From an uncultured Actinomycetes bacterium (GTDB taxonomy: Bacteria > Actinomycetota > Actinomycetes > Mycobacteriales > Nakamurellaceae), in NCBI GenBank assembly GCA_937926105.1, contig CALANS010000154.1:1-23082 (forward strand): a stretch of DNA of 23,082 nt, written 5' to 3'. The notes beneath the pieces were generated by a model. The model saw nothing but the letters and a program-made list of their open reading frames with translations. It had not been told where the DNA came from and did no database searches. Both the position numbers and the translations under genes were made by a program. Below are positions 6,788-14,818 of the stretch, piece after piece (the stretch's first letter is position 1; every line of letters begins with the position of its first letter).

Positions 6788-6804
6788 GAGTCACAGATTG
6801 ACTC
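6788..6804. repeat. Short inverted repeat at the cargo/backbone boundary
   Basis: GAGTCA and TGACTC (6 bp each) are separated by 5 bases. The dyad sits between the merA relic and the DUF4913-like gene, about 100 bases upstream of the latter. The right arm overlaps a TTGACT that could be a -35 element for the plus-strand genes, but no good -10 follows at 16-18 bp. It could be an operator, or chance. Confidence 0.3.
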
Positions 6805-6903
6805 ACTGACCTACGAAAATCCGACTAGCGCGCGCCCTGGGCGCCCTATTCAGGCATCAGCGCGGCGGCGGGTCGCGCTCTGACCTCGATTTAGGTGGCG
6901 CAA

Positions 6904-7359
6904 ATGTCTGGAGCTTTTGGGGAGCCGGTTCCGGTGCCGATCGTCTGGCACGATCTGTCGACCGGTGAGGCGTTCGATGCCTGGACGGACTTGGGGCACT
7001 TTGTCACCCGGTTGGTGCGGCGGTTTCGGATCCGGCCGCGGGAGATCCCGCCGTGCTGGTATCGACACGGCGCCGCAGTCGAGGAGCTGACGGCCCTGTG
7101 GGGCGCGTACCAGGTCGCCTACGGCTCGGATCAGGCAGCGTCTTCTGCGGCGGAGTGGCTGCGCATCCTGGCGGACACCCGCGCGCACCTGACGGAGTGG
7201 ATGTCACGCTGCGGCTGTACTGCCACCGAGCATCGGGATGACCCGGAAGTCAACTGGATCGACAACGACCCGGCATTCGGCCGATTCGTCGGCGCGGACT
7301 GCACCGCGCGCCGCCAGCCGGCGTGGCCGTCGGCGGTGGAACGGCCGGTGCCGCTATGA
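6904..7359 (+). CDS. DUF4913-like protein of actinobacterial mobile elements
   Basis: This is a 151-residue soluble protein without signal peptide or membrane helix. The stretch IPPCWYRHGAAVEELTALWGAY (about 48-69), followed by AEWLRILADTRAHLTEW (about 83-99), resembles the DUF4913 pattern: a Pro-Pro-Cys-Trp core, a Glu-Glu-Leu helix and a trailing Trp-Leu helix. I recall this family as frequent in actinobacterial plasmids and integrative elements; its function is unknown. The ATG at 6904 is preferred because AGGTGG lies 5 bases ahead; a GTG at 6895 is possible. It overlaps the next gene by ATGA at 7356-7359, so the two are probably translated together. The family call rests on pattern memory only. 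Confidence 0.68.
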   Translation: MSGAFGEPVPVPIVWHDLSTGEAFDAWTDLGHFVTRLVRRFRIRPREIPPCWYRHGAAVEELTALWGAYQVAYGSDQAASSAAEWLRILADTRAHLTEWMSRCGCTATEHRDDPEVNWIDNDPAFGRFVGADCTARRQPAWPSAVERPVPL

Positions 7360-8060
7360 ACACCATCACCGAAGACACCGCCCGGGCCGCTGCGCGCGCC
7401 GCCACTCCCCCGCTCGTCGGCATCACCGAGGTAGTGCCGCGGGCCCGCCATGTGCATCGGGTTGAGCTTTCGTCGGGTGATCTGCTGTTCGACACCACCG
7501 GCGTCTTGCAGGCGATCGAGGAGACGTCGTCGTTTCACGACGGGAAGATCGTCTCCGCACTGCTCGCCAACGAGCACCGCGTGTGGTTTGGGAACGACAA
7601 GCCGATCATCGCCATACTGCCGCGCACCGAGACGCCGACGCTCACCGTCGACGAGCGGGTGTTCGACCCGGAGGACGAAGCCGGCTGGGCGCACGGCAAC
7701 CCTCGCGTCATGGACTCCGAGACCGACACGCACCGGTGGGAGCCGGATGACGGCAACCCCATCAGCTGGGCGGCGGACATCCTGCACCGGCACGGCACGC
7801 TGGAGCCGTCCTCCTCGCCGCCGTTCACCGAGCGCACCTGGTATTCGGGCAGCGGCGTCGACTTCGCGCGCAGCGGCGCCTCCGTCGACACCACAGCGCA
7901 CCTGTCGGGGTTCACCCTCGCCGAGGCCGAGCAGATCGGCGCCCGCATCACCGCCCCGCCGTCATCGCGCCTATCCCCTGTTTTGCAGCGCGGTTTATCC
8001 CGCACCACTTATGACGCTTCTCGCGCCCGCTCCCGCGTGGGCTTGTCTTCCGGCAGGTAG
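7356..8060 (+). CDS. Protein of unknown function, translationally coupled to the DUF4913-like gene
   Basis: This protein has 234 residues, with its start ATG overlapping the preceding stop (ATGA). It is soluble, acidic in the middle and Pro/Ser/Arg-rich at the C-terminus (about 200-234), with no signal peptide, helix of membrane length or cysteine motif. Fairly structured segments are ITEVVPRARHVHRVELSSGD (about 24-43) and HRVWFGNDKPIIAILPRTE (about 73-91). The latter looks like a beta-rich core. I do not recognise a family. Codon use matches its neighbours and the start is fixed by the overlap, so the gene itself is well supported; its job is probably tied to the DUF4913-like partner and the element. 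Confidence 0.72.
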   Translation: MNTITEDTARAAARAATPPLVGITEVVPRARHVHRVELSSGDLLFDTTGVLQAIEETSSFHDGKIVSALLANEHRVWFGNDKPIIAILPRTETPTLTVDERVFDPEDEAGWAHGNPRVMDSETDTHRWEPDDGNPISWAADILHRHGTLEPSSSPPFTERTWYSGSGVDFARSGASVDTTAHLSGFTLAEAEQIGARITAPPSSRLSPVLQRGLSRTTYDASRARSRVGLSSGR

Positions 8061-8129
8061 TCGCGCCGCGACTTGGTCACGCGTCGTCATTCGATTTCCG
8101 TTGCACGCCACCGATTTTGGAGGCCCATC

Positions 8130-9608
8130 ATGAGCACAAGCATTGAACCGCCGGCCGAGACTGACACTCGGGACGTCGTCACCGTCGTGTTGGATCCGCG
8201 CGTCGCCTACCTGGGTTTCGGCCCCGACGACGGGCCCCTCGCACAGTTGGCCGGCAAATATGGCGCCGAGGAGGTGATCGAGGATCTCGCCGACGCCGCG
8301 GAAAAGTTGGACTTCGCGTTCAAGAACGCCTGGGAGAACGCCGCCCGCCGCATCGCCCCGGACGTCGACTGGTACGTCTCGGCGCCGTACCACCAGGCGC
8401 CGGACGATTTCCCGCTCCTCGACGCGGTCGCCAAGACCGGCCGGGAAGATCGCGACCGGGCCGAACTGATCAATCAGATCAGCGCCGCCATCACCGTCGA
8501 GGCGGAGACGCTGAGCATCGGTGCGACCCGCTGGGCCGTGATCGACGGCGGCCGCATGGTCGGCTCCGCAACTGTGGAGCACACCGTCATGTCCGTCCAA
8601 GACCAACACACTCGCGAAACCGCCACGCTGCTGCGCGATGGCGGGGACGTGCTGCGCACCGTGGATTCCGGCGATCTACGACTGGAGCTCATCGAGCCGG
8701 ACGGCGAGATCCGCCACGTTTCCGGCGCATTGGGCTATGTGCTGACCGACCGCGGGACCGCCATATTCGCCGCCGCAGATTTTCGTCCGTCACCGCTGCA
8801 CGCGGTCGACTCGGATCGCACGATCGAAGCCCTCGCGGAGTTCCTCGCGCTGAAACCCGGCGACACAGACGACGAATATTTTGCGAACTACACGCAGCGG
8901 CAACAGTTCTGGGCTGCCGGCGACGGGCCGAGCAAGCTGTACGGGCTGATCACGGAACTTGCCGGGGACACCGAGTACAACGCGCAGATCGCCGCCGACG
9001 CGGAGTTGGCCGCGGAGCATTCCGGCGAGATCCGCGCCTGGCGGGTGCGGCCGCTGGAGCGCACCGACCTGCCGCCCACGGATCTACTAGCCGACAGCCC
9101 CTCGGGCGCCCGCGCCCAATACCCCGGCTACGTCGCGGCGTGGATGATCGACACCGGCCGCGACCTCGACCTGGACAGCGACCTGTTCCCGGCGCTGGGG
9201 GTCGAGCCGAGCGGCACGCCACTGCACCACGGGCAGCCCGTCATCCCCGGGGTACGCGGGCAGCAGACCCTGGACTGGGCCGTCGAGCACGTCAACCACT
9301 GGGGAACCGAGGCAGTGATCGTCACCGACCTGATCCCCAGCCGCGTCACGTTGAACATCCCGGCCACCGGCACCGCCACCGTCGCCATCATCGGCGCCTC
9401 GGCGACCGCGCACGCCGGGGCACACGTCGAAGCCCACCGCCGCTCCCACATCACCGCACTATCCGACTCCGACGTGCGGATCTACCCCGGCGCCGCCGTC
9501 GACCGCAGGCAAGGCGCCCACGTCACGCTCGCGCCCGAAGCCCGCATGCCCGAACGCGGCGGGGCGTTCCGGGATAACGCTATGCAGCAACGGGCACGCG
9601 GGCGGTAA
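8130..9608 (+). CDS. Large protein of unknown function with alternating Ala/His beta-type C-terminus
   Basis: This protein has 492 residues. The start at ATG 8130 has a strong GGAGG about 8 bases upstream (TTTTGGAGGCCCATC); an in-frame ATG at 8073 lacks this. It has no signal peptide or membrane helix. The N-terminal half is acidic (e.g. VDWYVSAPYHQAPDDFP and a VEHTV segment). The middle has YTQRQQFW. Residues about 400-480 show an alternating pattern of small and charged residues (GASATAHAGAHVEAHRRSH, then SDSDVRIYPGAAVDRRQGAH), as in short beta-helix or turn-repeat tails of phage and plasmid proteins. I do not recognise a family. It follows the two preceding plus-strand genes after a 69-base gap and converges on the Tad operon. 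Confidence 0.74.
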   Translation: MSTSIEPPAETDTRDVVTVVLDPRVAYLGFGPDDGPLAQLAGKYGAEEVIEDLADAAEKLDFAFKNAWENAARRIAPDVDWYVSAPYHQAPDDFPLLDAVAKTGREDRDRAELINQISAAITVEAETLSIGATRWAVIDGGRMVGSATVEHTVMSVQDQHTRETATLLRDGGDVLRTVDSGDLRLELIEPDGEIRHVSGALGYVLTDRGTAIFAAADFRPSPLHAVDSDRTIEALAEFLALKPGDTDDEYFANYTQRQQFWAAGDGPSKLYGLITELAGDTEYNAQIAADAELAAEHSGEIRAWRVRPLERTDLPPTDLLADSPSGARAQYPGYVAAWMIDTGRDLDLDSDLFPALGVEPSGTPLHHGQPVIPGVRGQQTLDWAVEHVNHWGTEAVIVTDLIPSRVTLNIPATGTATVAIIGASATAHAGAHVEAHRRSHITALSDSDVRIYPGAAVDRRQGAHVTLAPEARMPERGGAFRDNAMQQRARGR

Positions 9609-9688
9609 CGCGACAGCTTGGGAAAGTGCCCAGCAGCCCAGACTGACGGTCAGCCCTGCGATACAACCGCCTAAAGCCGCAGGAACCG
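9609..9688. terminator. Convergent intergenic region, possible bidirectional terminator
   Basis: The plus-strand trio and the minus-strand Tad operon end here, 80 bases apart. Two weak dyads are visible: CTGAC-G-GTCAG (9643-9653) and CCTGCG/CGCAGG (9655-9660 with 9678-9683, 17-base loop). Neither is followed by a T-run. Position favours termination for both transcripts, but the structures are modest. Confidence 0.3.
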
Positions 9689-10294
9689 TCAAAGGCCGTT
9701 TGCGACGATAGCCACCAGCAGGCCGGCGACGAATGCGGGGCCGAGAGCGGCTTGCTGGCGGCCTCGTGATTTTGCGTGGAGGAGCACGAATGTGATGGCG
9801 ACCTGGGTTGCGAGGATGGCGACGGCGATCGCGGTCCAGGAGAGCCACCCGGCGAGGATGCCGCAGGCGGCTGCGATCTTGACGTCACCGAGGCCGTAGC
9901 CATCGCGGGCGATGAGCGCGCCGAGCAGGATCCAGCCACCGAAGATAGCGCCGCCGGCAAGCGCACGCAGCGGGCCTCCTTCACCAGTTGCGAGCGAGAT
10001 CCCGGTCAGGGCAACGAGTCCCAGTGCTCCTGTTCCAATCGAGAGGATATTCGGCAGCCGCTGTTCGATCACGTCAATCATGGCCGCCGTGATGAGGGCC
10101 ACGAGGCCGATTCCGTAGACGACGATCGCCGCGGCGGGGCGCACCGTCGAGACGGCCCACGCCCCAACCCCGACGGCCGCAGCCACGGCGCACCAGCCAG
10201 CTGGATTCGCCTCCCGCCACGCGCGTATGGCGGAGTCTGCAAGCGTGGGGCGAGCCGGCTTCAGATCGGACCTGATCCGGGCTTCAACTTTCAT
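9689..10294 (-). CDS. Type IV prepilin peptidase, TadV/CpaA-like (A24 family)
   Basis: This 201-residue polytopic membrane aspartyl peptidase should cut the leader from the Flp and TadE-type prepilins at the cytoplasmic membrane face. Both catalytic aspartates are visible: Asp74 in MIDVIEQRLPN, and Asp137 in the GxGD motif DGYGLGDVK. Hydrophobic helices flank them (about 33-50, 54-74, 84-102, 112-130, 140-170 and 180-199). The N-terminal methylase domain of PilD is absent, as in the short TadV/CpaA type. The start at 10294 overlaps the stop of the LysM-BTAD gene by ATGA. This is the last gene of the operon. Confidence 0.88.
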   Translation of the reverse strand: MKVEARIRSDLKPARPTLADSAIRAWREANPAGWCAVAAAVGVGAWAVSTVRPAAAIVVYGIGLVALITAAMIDVIEQRLPNILSIGTGALGLVALTGISLATGEGGPLRALAGGAIFGGWILLGALIARDGYGLGDVKIAAACGILAGWLSWTAIAVAILATQVAITFVLLHAKSRGRQQAALGPAFVAGLLVAIVANGL

Positions 10295-13200
10295 CGCCGG
10301 TCGCTATCGGGGAAAGGCCGTCGGCGAGGCTTGGGCAGCGCATCGCCCACAAGTTTCTGCATGTGTTTAGGTAGATCCTCGGGCAGATCGACGTCGCTGA
10401 CGGCGAGCACTGCTTTCGCCCAGCTGGCGGCGCTGGCGCTGTCCCCGCCGTATTGCGCGATGTGGATCAGGTCGCACAGCGGGATCACGCTGTAGGGCTC
10501 GATCCGGCGGCCCGTCATCGCAGCCGATTCCGCGATGGCGACGTCACCGATTGCGAGCGCGAGATCCGTTGCGGCATGGGCGGCGTCGATCACCGCCATG
10601 GGAAGTGTCCTATCCTCCAAGCGCCCGGCGGCAGCCATCCAGGAGTAAGCCTGACCGCCGGCCTCCGGCAGGACGGGGCCGCGCACCAACTCGAGCGCGC
10701 GCTGCAGATCCTCAAGCGCATCGCGGGCGTCGCCGACCTTCGAGCGGCGCTCGCTGCGGCGCACCAGGCGAGCGAAAAGCTCACTGTCGAGCAGCCGGTC
10801 GGTGAGGTAGTAGCCGCTGTCGCCGTGCGGGATGAACGGCTCGGCGCTCTCCGGGTCCTGGCCCAGCCAGGCGCGCAGCCGGGAGACCACGACCCGCCGG
10901 CCACCGGCGGACGGCTGCGCGCCATCGGGCCACAGGTCGGTGATGAACTTGTCGGCGGTGACACCCTGCGCGTACAGCGCCAGATACACCGCAATCTCGA
11001 CCTGCCGCGGCTGCGGCTTACTCGGCGCAGGCCCGCGCCCGGTCACCCGCGCCGGCCCGAGGATCGCGATCTTCGGCCGCCGCATAGTGTCCGCCTGCCA
11101 CTCGGCAAGATCATCGTCAAGCCGCCTGTCGGGGTCACGAGACACGTCGCCATCTGCCAGGCCGCCCGGTTGCTTCGGCCGATCCCGCGCCTCGATCGTG
11201 ACTGTGCCGTTGGTTGCGTACGGCATGCCGTCGGCGAGAACAGCTGCGGCGCCGTCTATCTCAACATCAGGTGTGACGTCATTCACCTCCGCACTCCCGT
11301 CGGCGAAATCCACGGTCACATCGGTCGTGAGGATGCCGAGCCGCTGGAAGTCGATGGCATCCTCGTGCGTCGCATCCTCGTCGGTAGCGGTTTCGTCGGT
11401 GTCGAGCTCGGCTGCGAAGAGGCCGATCAGCGCGGCGAATTCGTCATCGGTGGTTCCGGCGATCGTGATCGGCTCGCGGCCGAAGATCGTTGGGATCATC
11501 GCGGTGCCGTCGGCGGTGATCTCGACGCTGGTGGCGATGCCGGGGTTGGGGCCGCTGGTGATCAGTGCGGCGGCGGCCGGCGGCCCGGCTTGAAGTGATT
11601 TGATGAGGTCGGCGGACGCTTCGACGGCGGCGATATCGCGCTCGTCGGCGATCAACACGTGTGGTTCCCACGCGTCGGCGTATGCAGTTTCCGTTCGAGT
11701 CTTGGAGATTCGTTCGTCGCGGAGCAGTTCGCGGATCGATTTCGTGTGCACGGCAAGGGCTTTCACCTCGAATGCCAAGTCTTTGACGGTCTGGATTCGA
11801 TCCGTATCGAGCGCACGCATCCCATCGGCCCTGTCAGCAACGTTGAGGTGGATACCGTCGGTCCACGGCGATTGGGACAGCTCGAGAATGAGGTGGTTGA
11901 TCAGCTGGCCGGCGCGCTGCTGGTCGCCGCCGATATGCAGTGCGCCGATCTGTTCGAGGTTGATCATGGCGATGCGCCCGTCGGAGGTGGTGCCAACAGT
12001 GGCTATGGCCGGGAGTGCGGCGAGCTTTTCGTAGTCGATAGCAACGTCCGGCGTCGCTTCCGGCAGTTGCATGGTCCAGGCGGTGTTGCTGCCGGTAAAC
12101 GGCTCAGGCGGCGGGGTCGGCTTGGCTGGAAGCAGTTCTATCGAGTCGGTGTCGATCAGCACGCCGACGATGCCGACGTCGCCGTGCTTCGCGAGGATCG
12201 GCGTGATCGTGCGCAGTGCTCGGTTGATCCGCTCCGGCGTGCTCCGGCTGGCGCGGCGGCGCAGGGCTCCTTCGGCCCGGGCTTCCAGCTCCGTGGGCGG
12301 TTGCGGTGTGCGCTGGCCCGGGCGACGCGATTGCTCCAGTCTTCGGCGCGTGAGTAGCAGCCCCGCCCAGGCGATCGCGGCGGTCAGCGTGGTGACGCCG
12401 GCGAGGAGCATGTTGCGTTGCGACAACAGCTCGCCGGTTTCGCTTGCGCCAGCGACTGGTGTCCGCGTTTCCTGGCTAGAGCTGGCTGACGGTCCGGCCT
12501 CGGTGGCTGCCGGAGCACTCGAATTCGGGGCGACTGACGAGGCTCTATCGCTTGGAGCGGTGGCGCCGGACGACGGTGCAGTCGCGCTTCGCGAGCTGCC
12601 GTCACCGCTGGCTGCAGCGGGATCTGGTGCGGCGGCCCCTTCAGCGGGGTCGACTTCCGAGCTGCCTGCCCCATCTGATTGGGCGTCCGGGCCGCTCACG
12701 CCGCTGGCCGTGGCTTCGCCTGGATTACTCGCGCCGGCCTGTTCGTGTGCTGGCGCCGTCGCATCGTCGGCCTGGTGTGCAGCAGCAGATGGCCCGGCTT
12801 CACTGCCGTCCGAGGTAGTGCCCGCAGACCGTTGCGGACCATCCGTCCCGCTGCGGGCCGGCGCCTCGGGTGCGGGGATGTGGATGGTTTGGCCGGGGTG
12901 GATGAGGTCGGCGTTGGCGATGTGGTTTACGGCGGCGAGTTCCGGATAGAGGTTGGCGTTGCCGAGTTCGTCGAGGGCGATCTGGGACAGCGTGTCGCCG
13001 GGTTCGACGATCACGGTCTCGGCGGTGCGGCGGCCAGCGGTAGTGGGACCGGTTGCCGGGCTGCCGCCCTGTCCCTCCGGAATGTGTGCGCCGGCGGGGA
13101 GCTGCAGTATCCAGCCGGGGAGCAGGAAGTTCGCGGACTCGAGGGTGCGTCCGTCGGGCTGGACGCGCCCTTCGTTGAGGGCTGCGATCTCGTGGTAGCG

Positions 13201-13797
13201 GCGGCCGCTGCCCAGGGTCTTCTCCGCGATGGACCAGAGGCTGTCGCCCTTCGTCACGGTCCACGTCGGCCCGGCCGCCGCGGCCCGCGCGGTCCGGATG
13301 GGCGTGGTCGGGCGGCCCATCATACTTGCTTGGCTGCGATGTGCGGCGGGTGACGCCGATTGGAACGGGGATGCCGCGACGGCAAGGGGTGCGGGGTGCG
13401 GGAGCAGCGGCATGCTGGCGGCGATCGCGGGGGTGGCGGAGGTGGCGATGGTGCCGGCGATGAGCATGCCGACGAGTAGGCCGGCGGCGGATTGCGGCAG
13501 GTGCAGGCCGGGTAAGTGCCAGTCGGGTCGGCGGGCGATGCGGGAGACGATCTCCATCAGCACGGTGATAGTGAAGATGGCCCAGGCGACGAAGCCGACG
13601 ATGACGAGGAAGCCGAGGAACACTTGGCCGGTGTCTCGTTCGGTCAGGCGCTGCCAGATCTCGGCCAGTCCGGGCACGTGGTCGGGTAGCAGCGGTCCGC
13701 CAAGCTTGTACAGGGCGTACGGGGCGCCGATCAGCATTGCGGCCAGGGCTATCAGGGCGATCAGGCGGCGGACTTGGCGGGCGACGAAGGCGATCAT
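10291..13797 (-). CDS. Transmembrane LysM-BTAD protein of a Tad locus
   Basis: This protein has 1168 residues in distinct layers. Helices at about 10-30, 60-82 and 105-128 form an N-terminal membrane part. Two LysM modules follow, WTVTKGDSLWSIAEKTLGSG (about 179-233) and VIVEPGDTLSQIALDELGN (about 262-308), which in known families bind peptidoglycan. A low-complexity Ala/Ser/Pro linker runs from about 310 to 460, another helix lies at about 463-483, and a long cytoplasmic region with no recognised motif covers 500-900. The C-terminus has an OmpR-like winged helix (about 906-1000, PRQVEIAVYLALYAQ and RRVVVSRLRAWLG) and a TPR-like BTAD domain (about 1004-1145). Such LysM-BTAD proteins occur in actinobacterial Tad clusters; their role is unproven. 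A wall-sensing regulator or an assembly scaffold would both fit. It overlaps its neighbours by ATGA on both sides. Confidence 0.85.
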   Translation of the reverse strand: MIAFVARQVRRLIALIALAAMLIGAPYALYKLGGPLLPDHVPGLAEIWQRLTERDTGQVFLGFLVIVGFVAWAIFTITVLMEIVSRIARRPDWHLPGLHLPQSAAGLLVGMLIAGTIATSATPAIAASMPLLPHPAPLAVAASPFQSASPAAHRSQASMMGRPTTPIRTARAAAAGPTWTVTKGDSLWSIAEKTLGSGRRYHEIAALNEGRVQPDGRTLESANFLLPGWILQLPAGAHIPEGQGGSPATGPTTAGRRTAETVIVEPGDTLSQIALDELGNANLYPELAAVNHIANADLIHPGQTIHIPAPEAPARSGTDGPQRSAGTTSDGSEAGPSAAAHQADDATAPAHEQAGASNPGEATASGVSGPDAQSDGAGSSEVDPAEGAAAPDPAAASGDGSSRSATAPSSGATAPSDRASSVAPNSSAPAATEAGPSASSSQETRTPVAGASETGELLSQRNMLLAGVTTLTAAIAWAGLLLTRRRLEQSRRPGQRTPQPPTELEARAEGALRRRASRSTPERINRALRTITPILAKHGDVGIVGVLIDTDSIELLPAKPTPPPEPFTGSNTAWTMQLPEATPDVAIDYEKLAALPAIATVGTTSDGRIAMINLEQIGALHIGGDQQRAGQLINHLILELSQSPWTDGIHLNVADRADGMRALDTDRIQTVKDLAFEVKALAVHTKSIRELLRDERISKTRTETAYADAWEPHVLIADERDIAAVEASADLIKSLQAGPPAAAALITSGPNPGIATSVEITADGTAMIPTIFGREPITIAGTTDDEFAALIGLFAAELDTDETATDEDATHEDAIDFQRLGILTTDVTVDFADGSAEVNDVTPDVEIDGAAAVLADGMPYATNGTVTIEARDRPKQPGGLADGDVSRDPDRRLDDDLAEWQADTMRRPKIAILGPARVTGRGPAPSKPQPRQVEIAVYLALYAQGVTADKFITDLWPDGAQPSAGGRRVVVSRLRAWLGQDPESAEPFIPHGDSGYYLTDRLLDSELFARLVRRSERRSKVGDARDALEDLQRALELVRGPVLPEAGGQAYSWMAAAGRLEDRTLPMAVIDAAHAATDLALAIGDVAIAESAAMTGRRIEPYSVIPLCDLIHIAQYGGDSASAASWAKAVLAVSDVDLPEDLPKHMQKLVGDALPKPRRRPFPDSDRR

Positions 13798-14366
13798 GGG
13801 GTGCCTCCTTGCTGGTAGACGACCTGGGCCTGGCCCGCTCCGGTGACGGTGAACGCGTCGATACCGACCAGCGGCAGGAACACCGTGTCCTGGTGCAGGG
13901 TGACGGTCGCGGCGACGTCCAAACCTGTGACGGTGACCGTTCCGGTGGCACCCGCCGCCGTCAGGTAGTCCTGCGCCGCAAAGTTGGCGGCTTCCGGGTC
14001 GATCGCGACATCACCGGGCCGGTAGGTCGCGGCCGCCGCGCGGGCCGCCTCGGAAGCGATCGCCCCGGCGTGGTCCAGCGCCCGGGCCTTGGCTCCGCCG
14101 TCGACGACCAGCCCGAGGATCATTATCAACGCGACCGCGGCGATGAGCATCATCAGGGACATTCCGCCGGAACCGGCGTCGGAGCGCCAATCGATGCGCT
14201 TGCTCGTCGCCAGCCGGTCGTGATCCGATGGTCTGCCCGGTCGCGGCGATTTCGGCTGCGCCGCCCGCACCGCGGGCTGGTCACGTTCCGCCACTGTCGC
14301 AGGCGAATGACGGCCCCGCTGCCGCACGGTATGGCGCGAGACTGGTCGTGCTGGTTTGAGCTTCAC
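13794..14366 (-). CDS. TadG/TadE-like pilus-associated membrane protein
   Basis: This protein has 190 residues. A long, basic, Pro/Arg-rich N-terminus (about 1-65) precedes SGGMSLMMLIAAVALIMILGL (about 66-86), a single hydrophobic helix. The extracytoplasmic part follows, with GGAKARALDHAGAIASEAARAAA and a beta-rich end. This is the layout of TadG/TadE-type pseudopilins (RsaA-like or 'pilus assembly protein' annotations). The usual +5 Glu of a prepilin peptidase site is replaced by Met here, so processing is doubtful. The start overlaps the upstream stop (ATGA at 14366-14363) and the end overlaps the LysM-BTAD start. Confidence 0.78.
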   Translation of the reverse strand: MKLKPARPVSRHTVRQRGRHSPATVAERDQPAVRAAQPKSPRPGRPSDHDRLATSKRIDWRSDAGSGGMSLMMLIAAVALIMILGLVVDGGAKARALDHAGAIASEAARAAAATYRPGDVAIDPEAANFAAQDYLTAAGATGTVTVTGLDVAATVTLHQDTVFLPLVGIDAFTVTGAGQAQVVYQQGGTP

Positions 14367-14818
14367 AGTCCCTCCCGATCCGGGTCGAGCGGGCTTGCCG
14401 CGGTCGCGGTGACGGTGTGGCTGCCGGGCCAGCCGGGGATCGCGAGATCAGACCAGGCGACGGTGCAGTCGACCGTGACGGTGACGTGCGCTGGCGTGCC
14501 GAGTGGGGCCGTCAATCCGGTCGTGTCGACGGTGATCGTGTCGGTTTCACAGTCGATGCCCTGGTTGCGGAGGCTTGTGGTGACGACCGACCGCGCCTCG
14601 GCTTCGGCCTCTGTCGGCGTGTGTTGGCTGCTGGCGGCGCGCGCCCCGGCTGCGGCGGCTTGCTCGACGCGGGACTGACCTGTCGCGGTGCGCCCGGCGG
14701 CGACTCCGACCAGGATGATCAGGACGATGGCGGGGGTGATGATCACGAGTTCGAGCGCGGGCGCGGCCGAACCCCGATCCGACATCGCCTGCCTCAGCAC
14801 GTGTTTGATCCGGTTCAT
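14363..14818 (-). CDS. TadE-like minor pilin (second copy)
   Basis: This is a 151-residue protein: a short basic start (MNRIKHVLRQAMSDRGSAAP), a hydrophobic helix ALELVIITPAIVLIILVGVAA (about 21-41), then a helical AAAAGARAAS region and a beta-rich exported domain ending DPDREGL. The Glu in ALELV fits the TadE pattern (RG...E). Two cysteines in the exported part (CETDT and VDCTV) could form a disulfide, which would give the upstream VKOR-type enzyme a conceivable substrate. The start at 14818 overlaps the upstream stop by ATGA; the same frame stays open far upstream without coding character there. Confidence 0.82.
   Translation of the reverse strand: MNRIKHVLRQAMSDRGSAAPALELVIITPAIVLIILVGVAAGRTATGQSRVEQAAAAGARAASSQHTPTEAEAEARSVVTTSLRNQGIDCETDTITVDTTGLTAPLGTPAHVTVTVDCTVAWSDLAIPGWPGSHTVTATAASPLDPDREGL

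Noticed and set aside
10453..11598. Plus-strand open frame of 381 codons opposite the BTAD part of the LysM-BTAD gene
   Set aside because: It is a shadow of the strongly biased minus-strand gene, with low-information composition.
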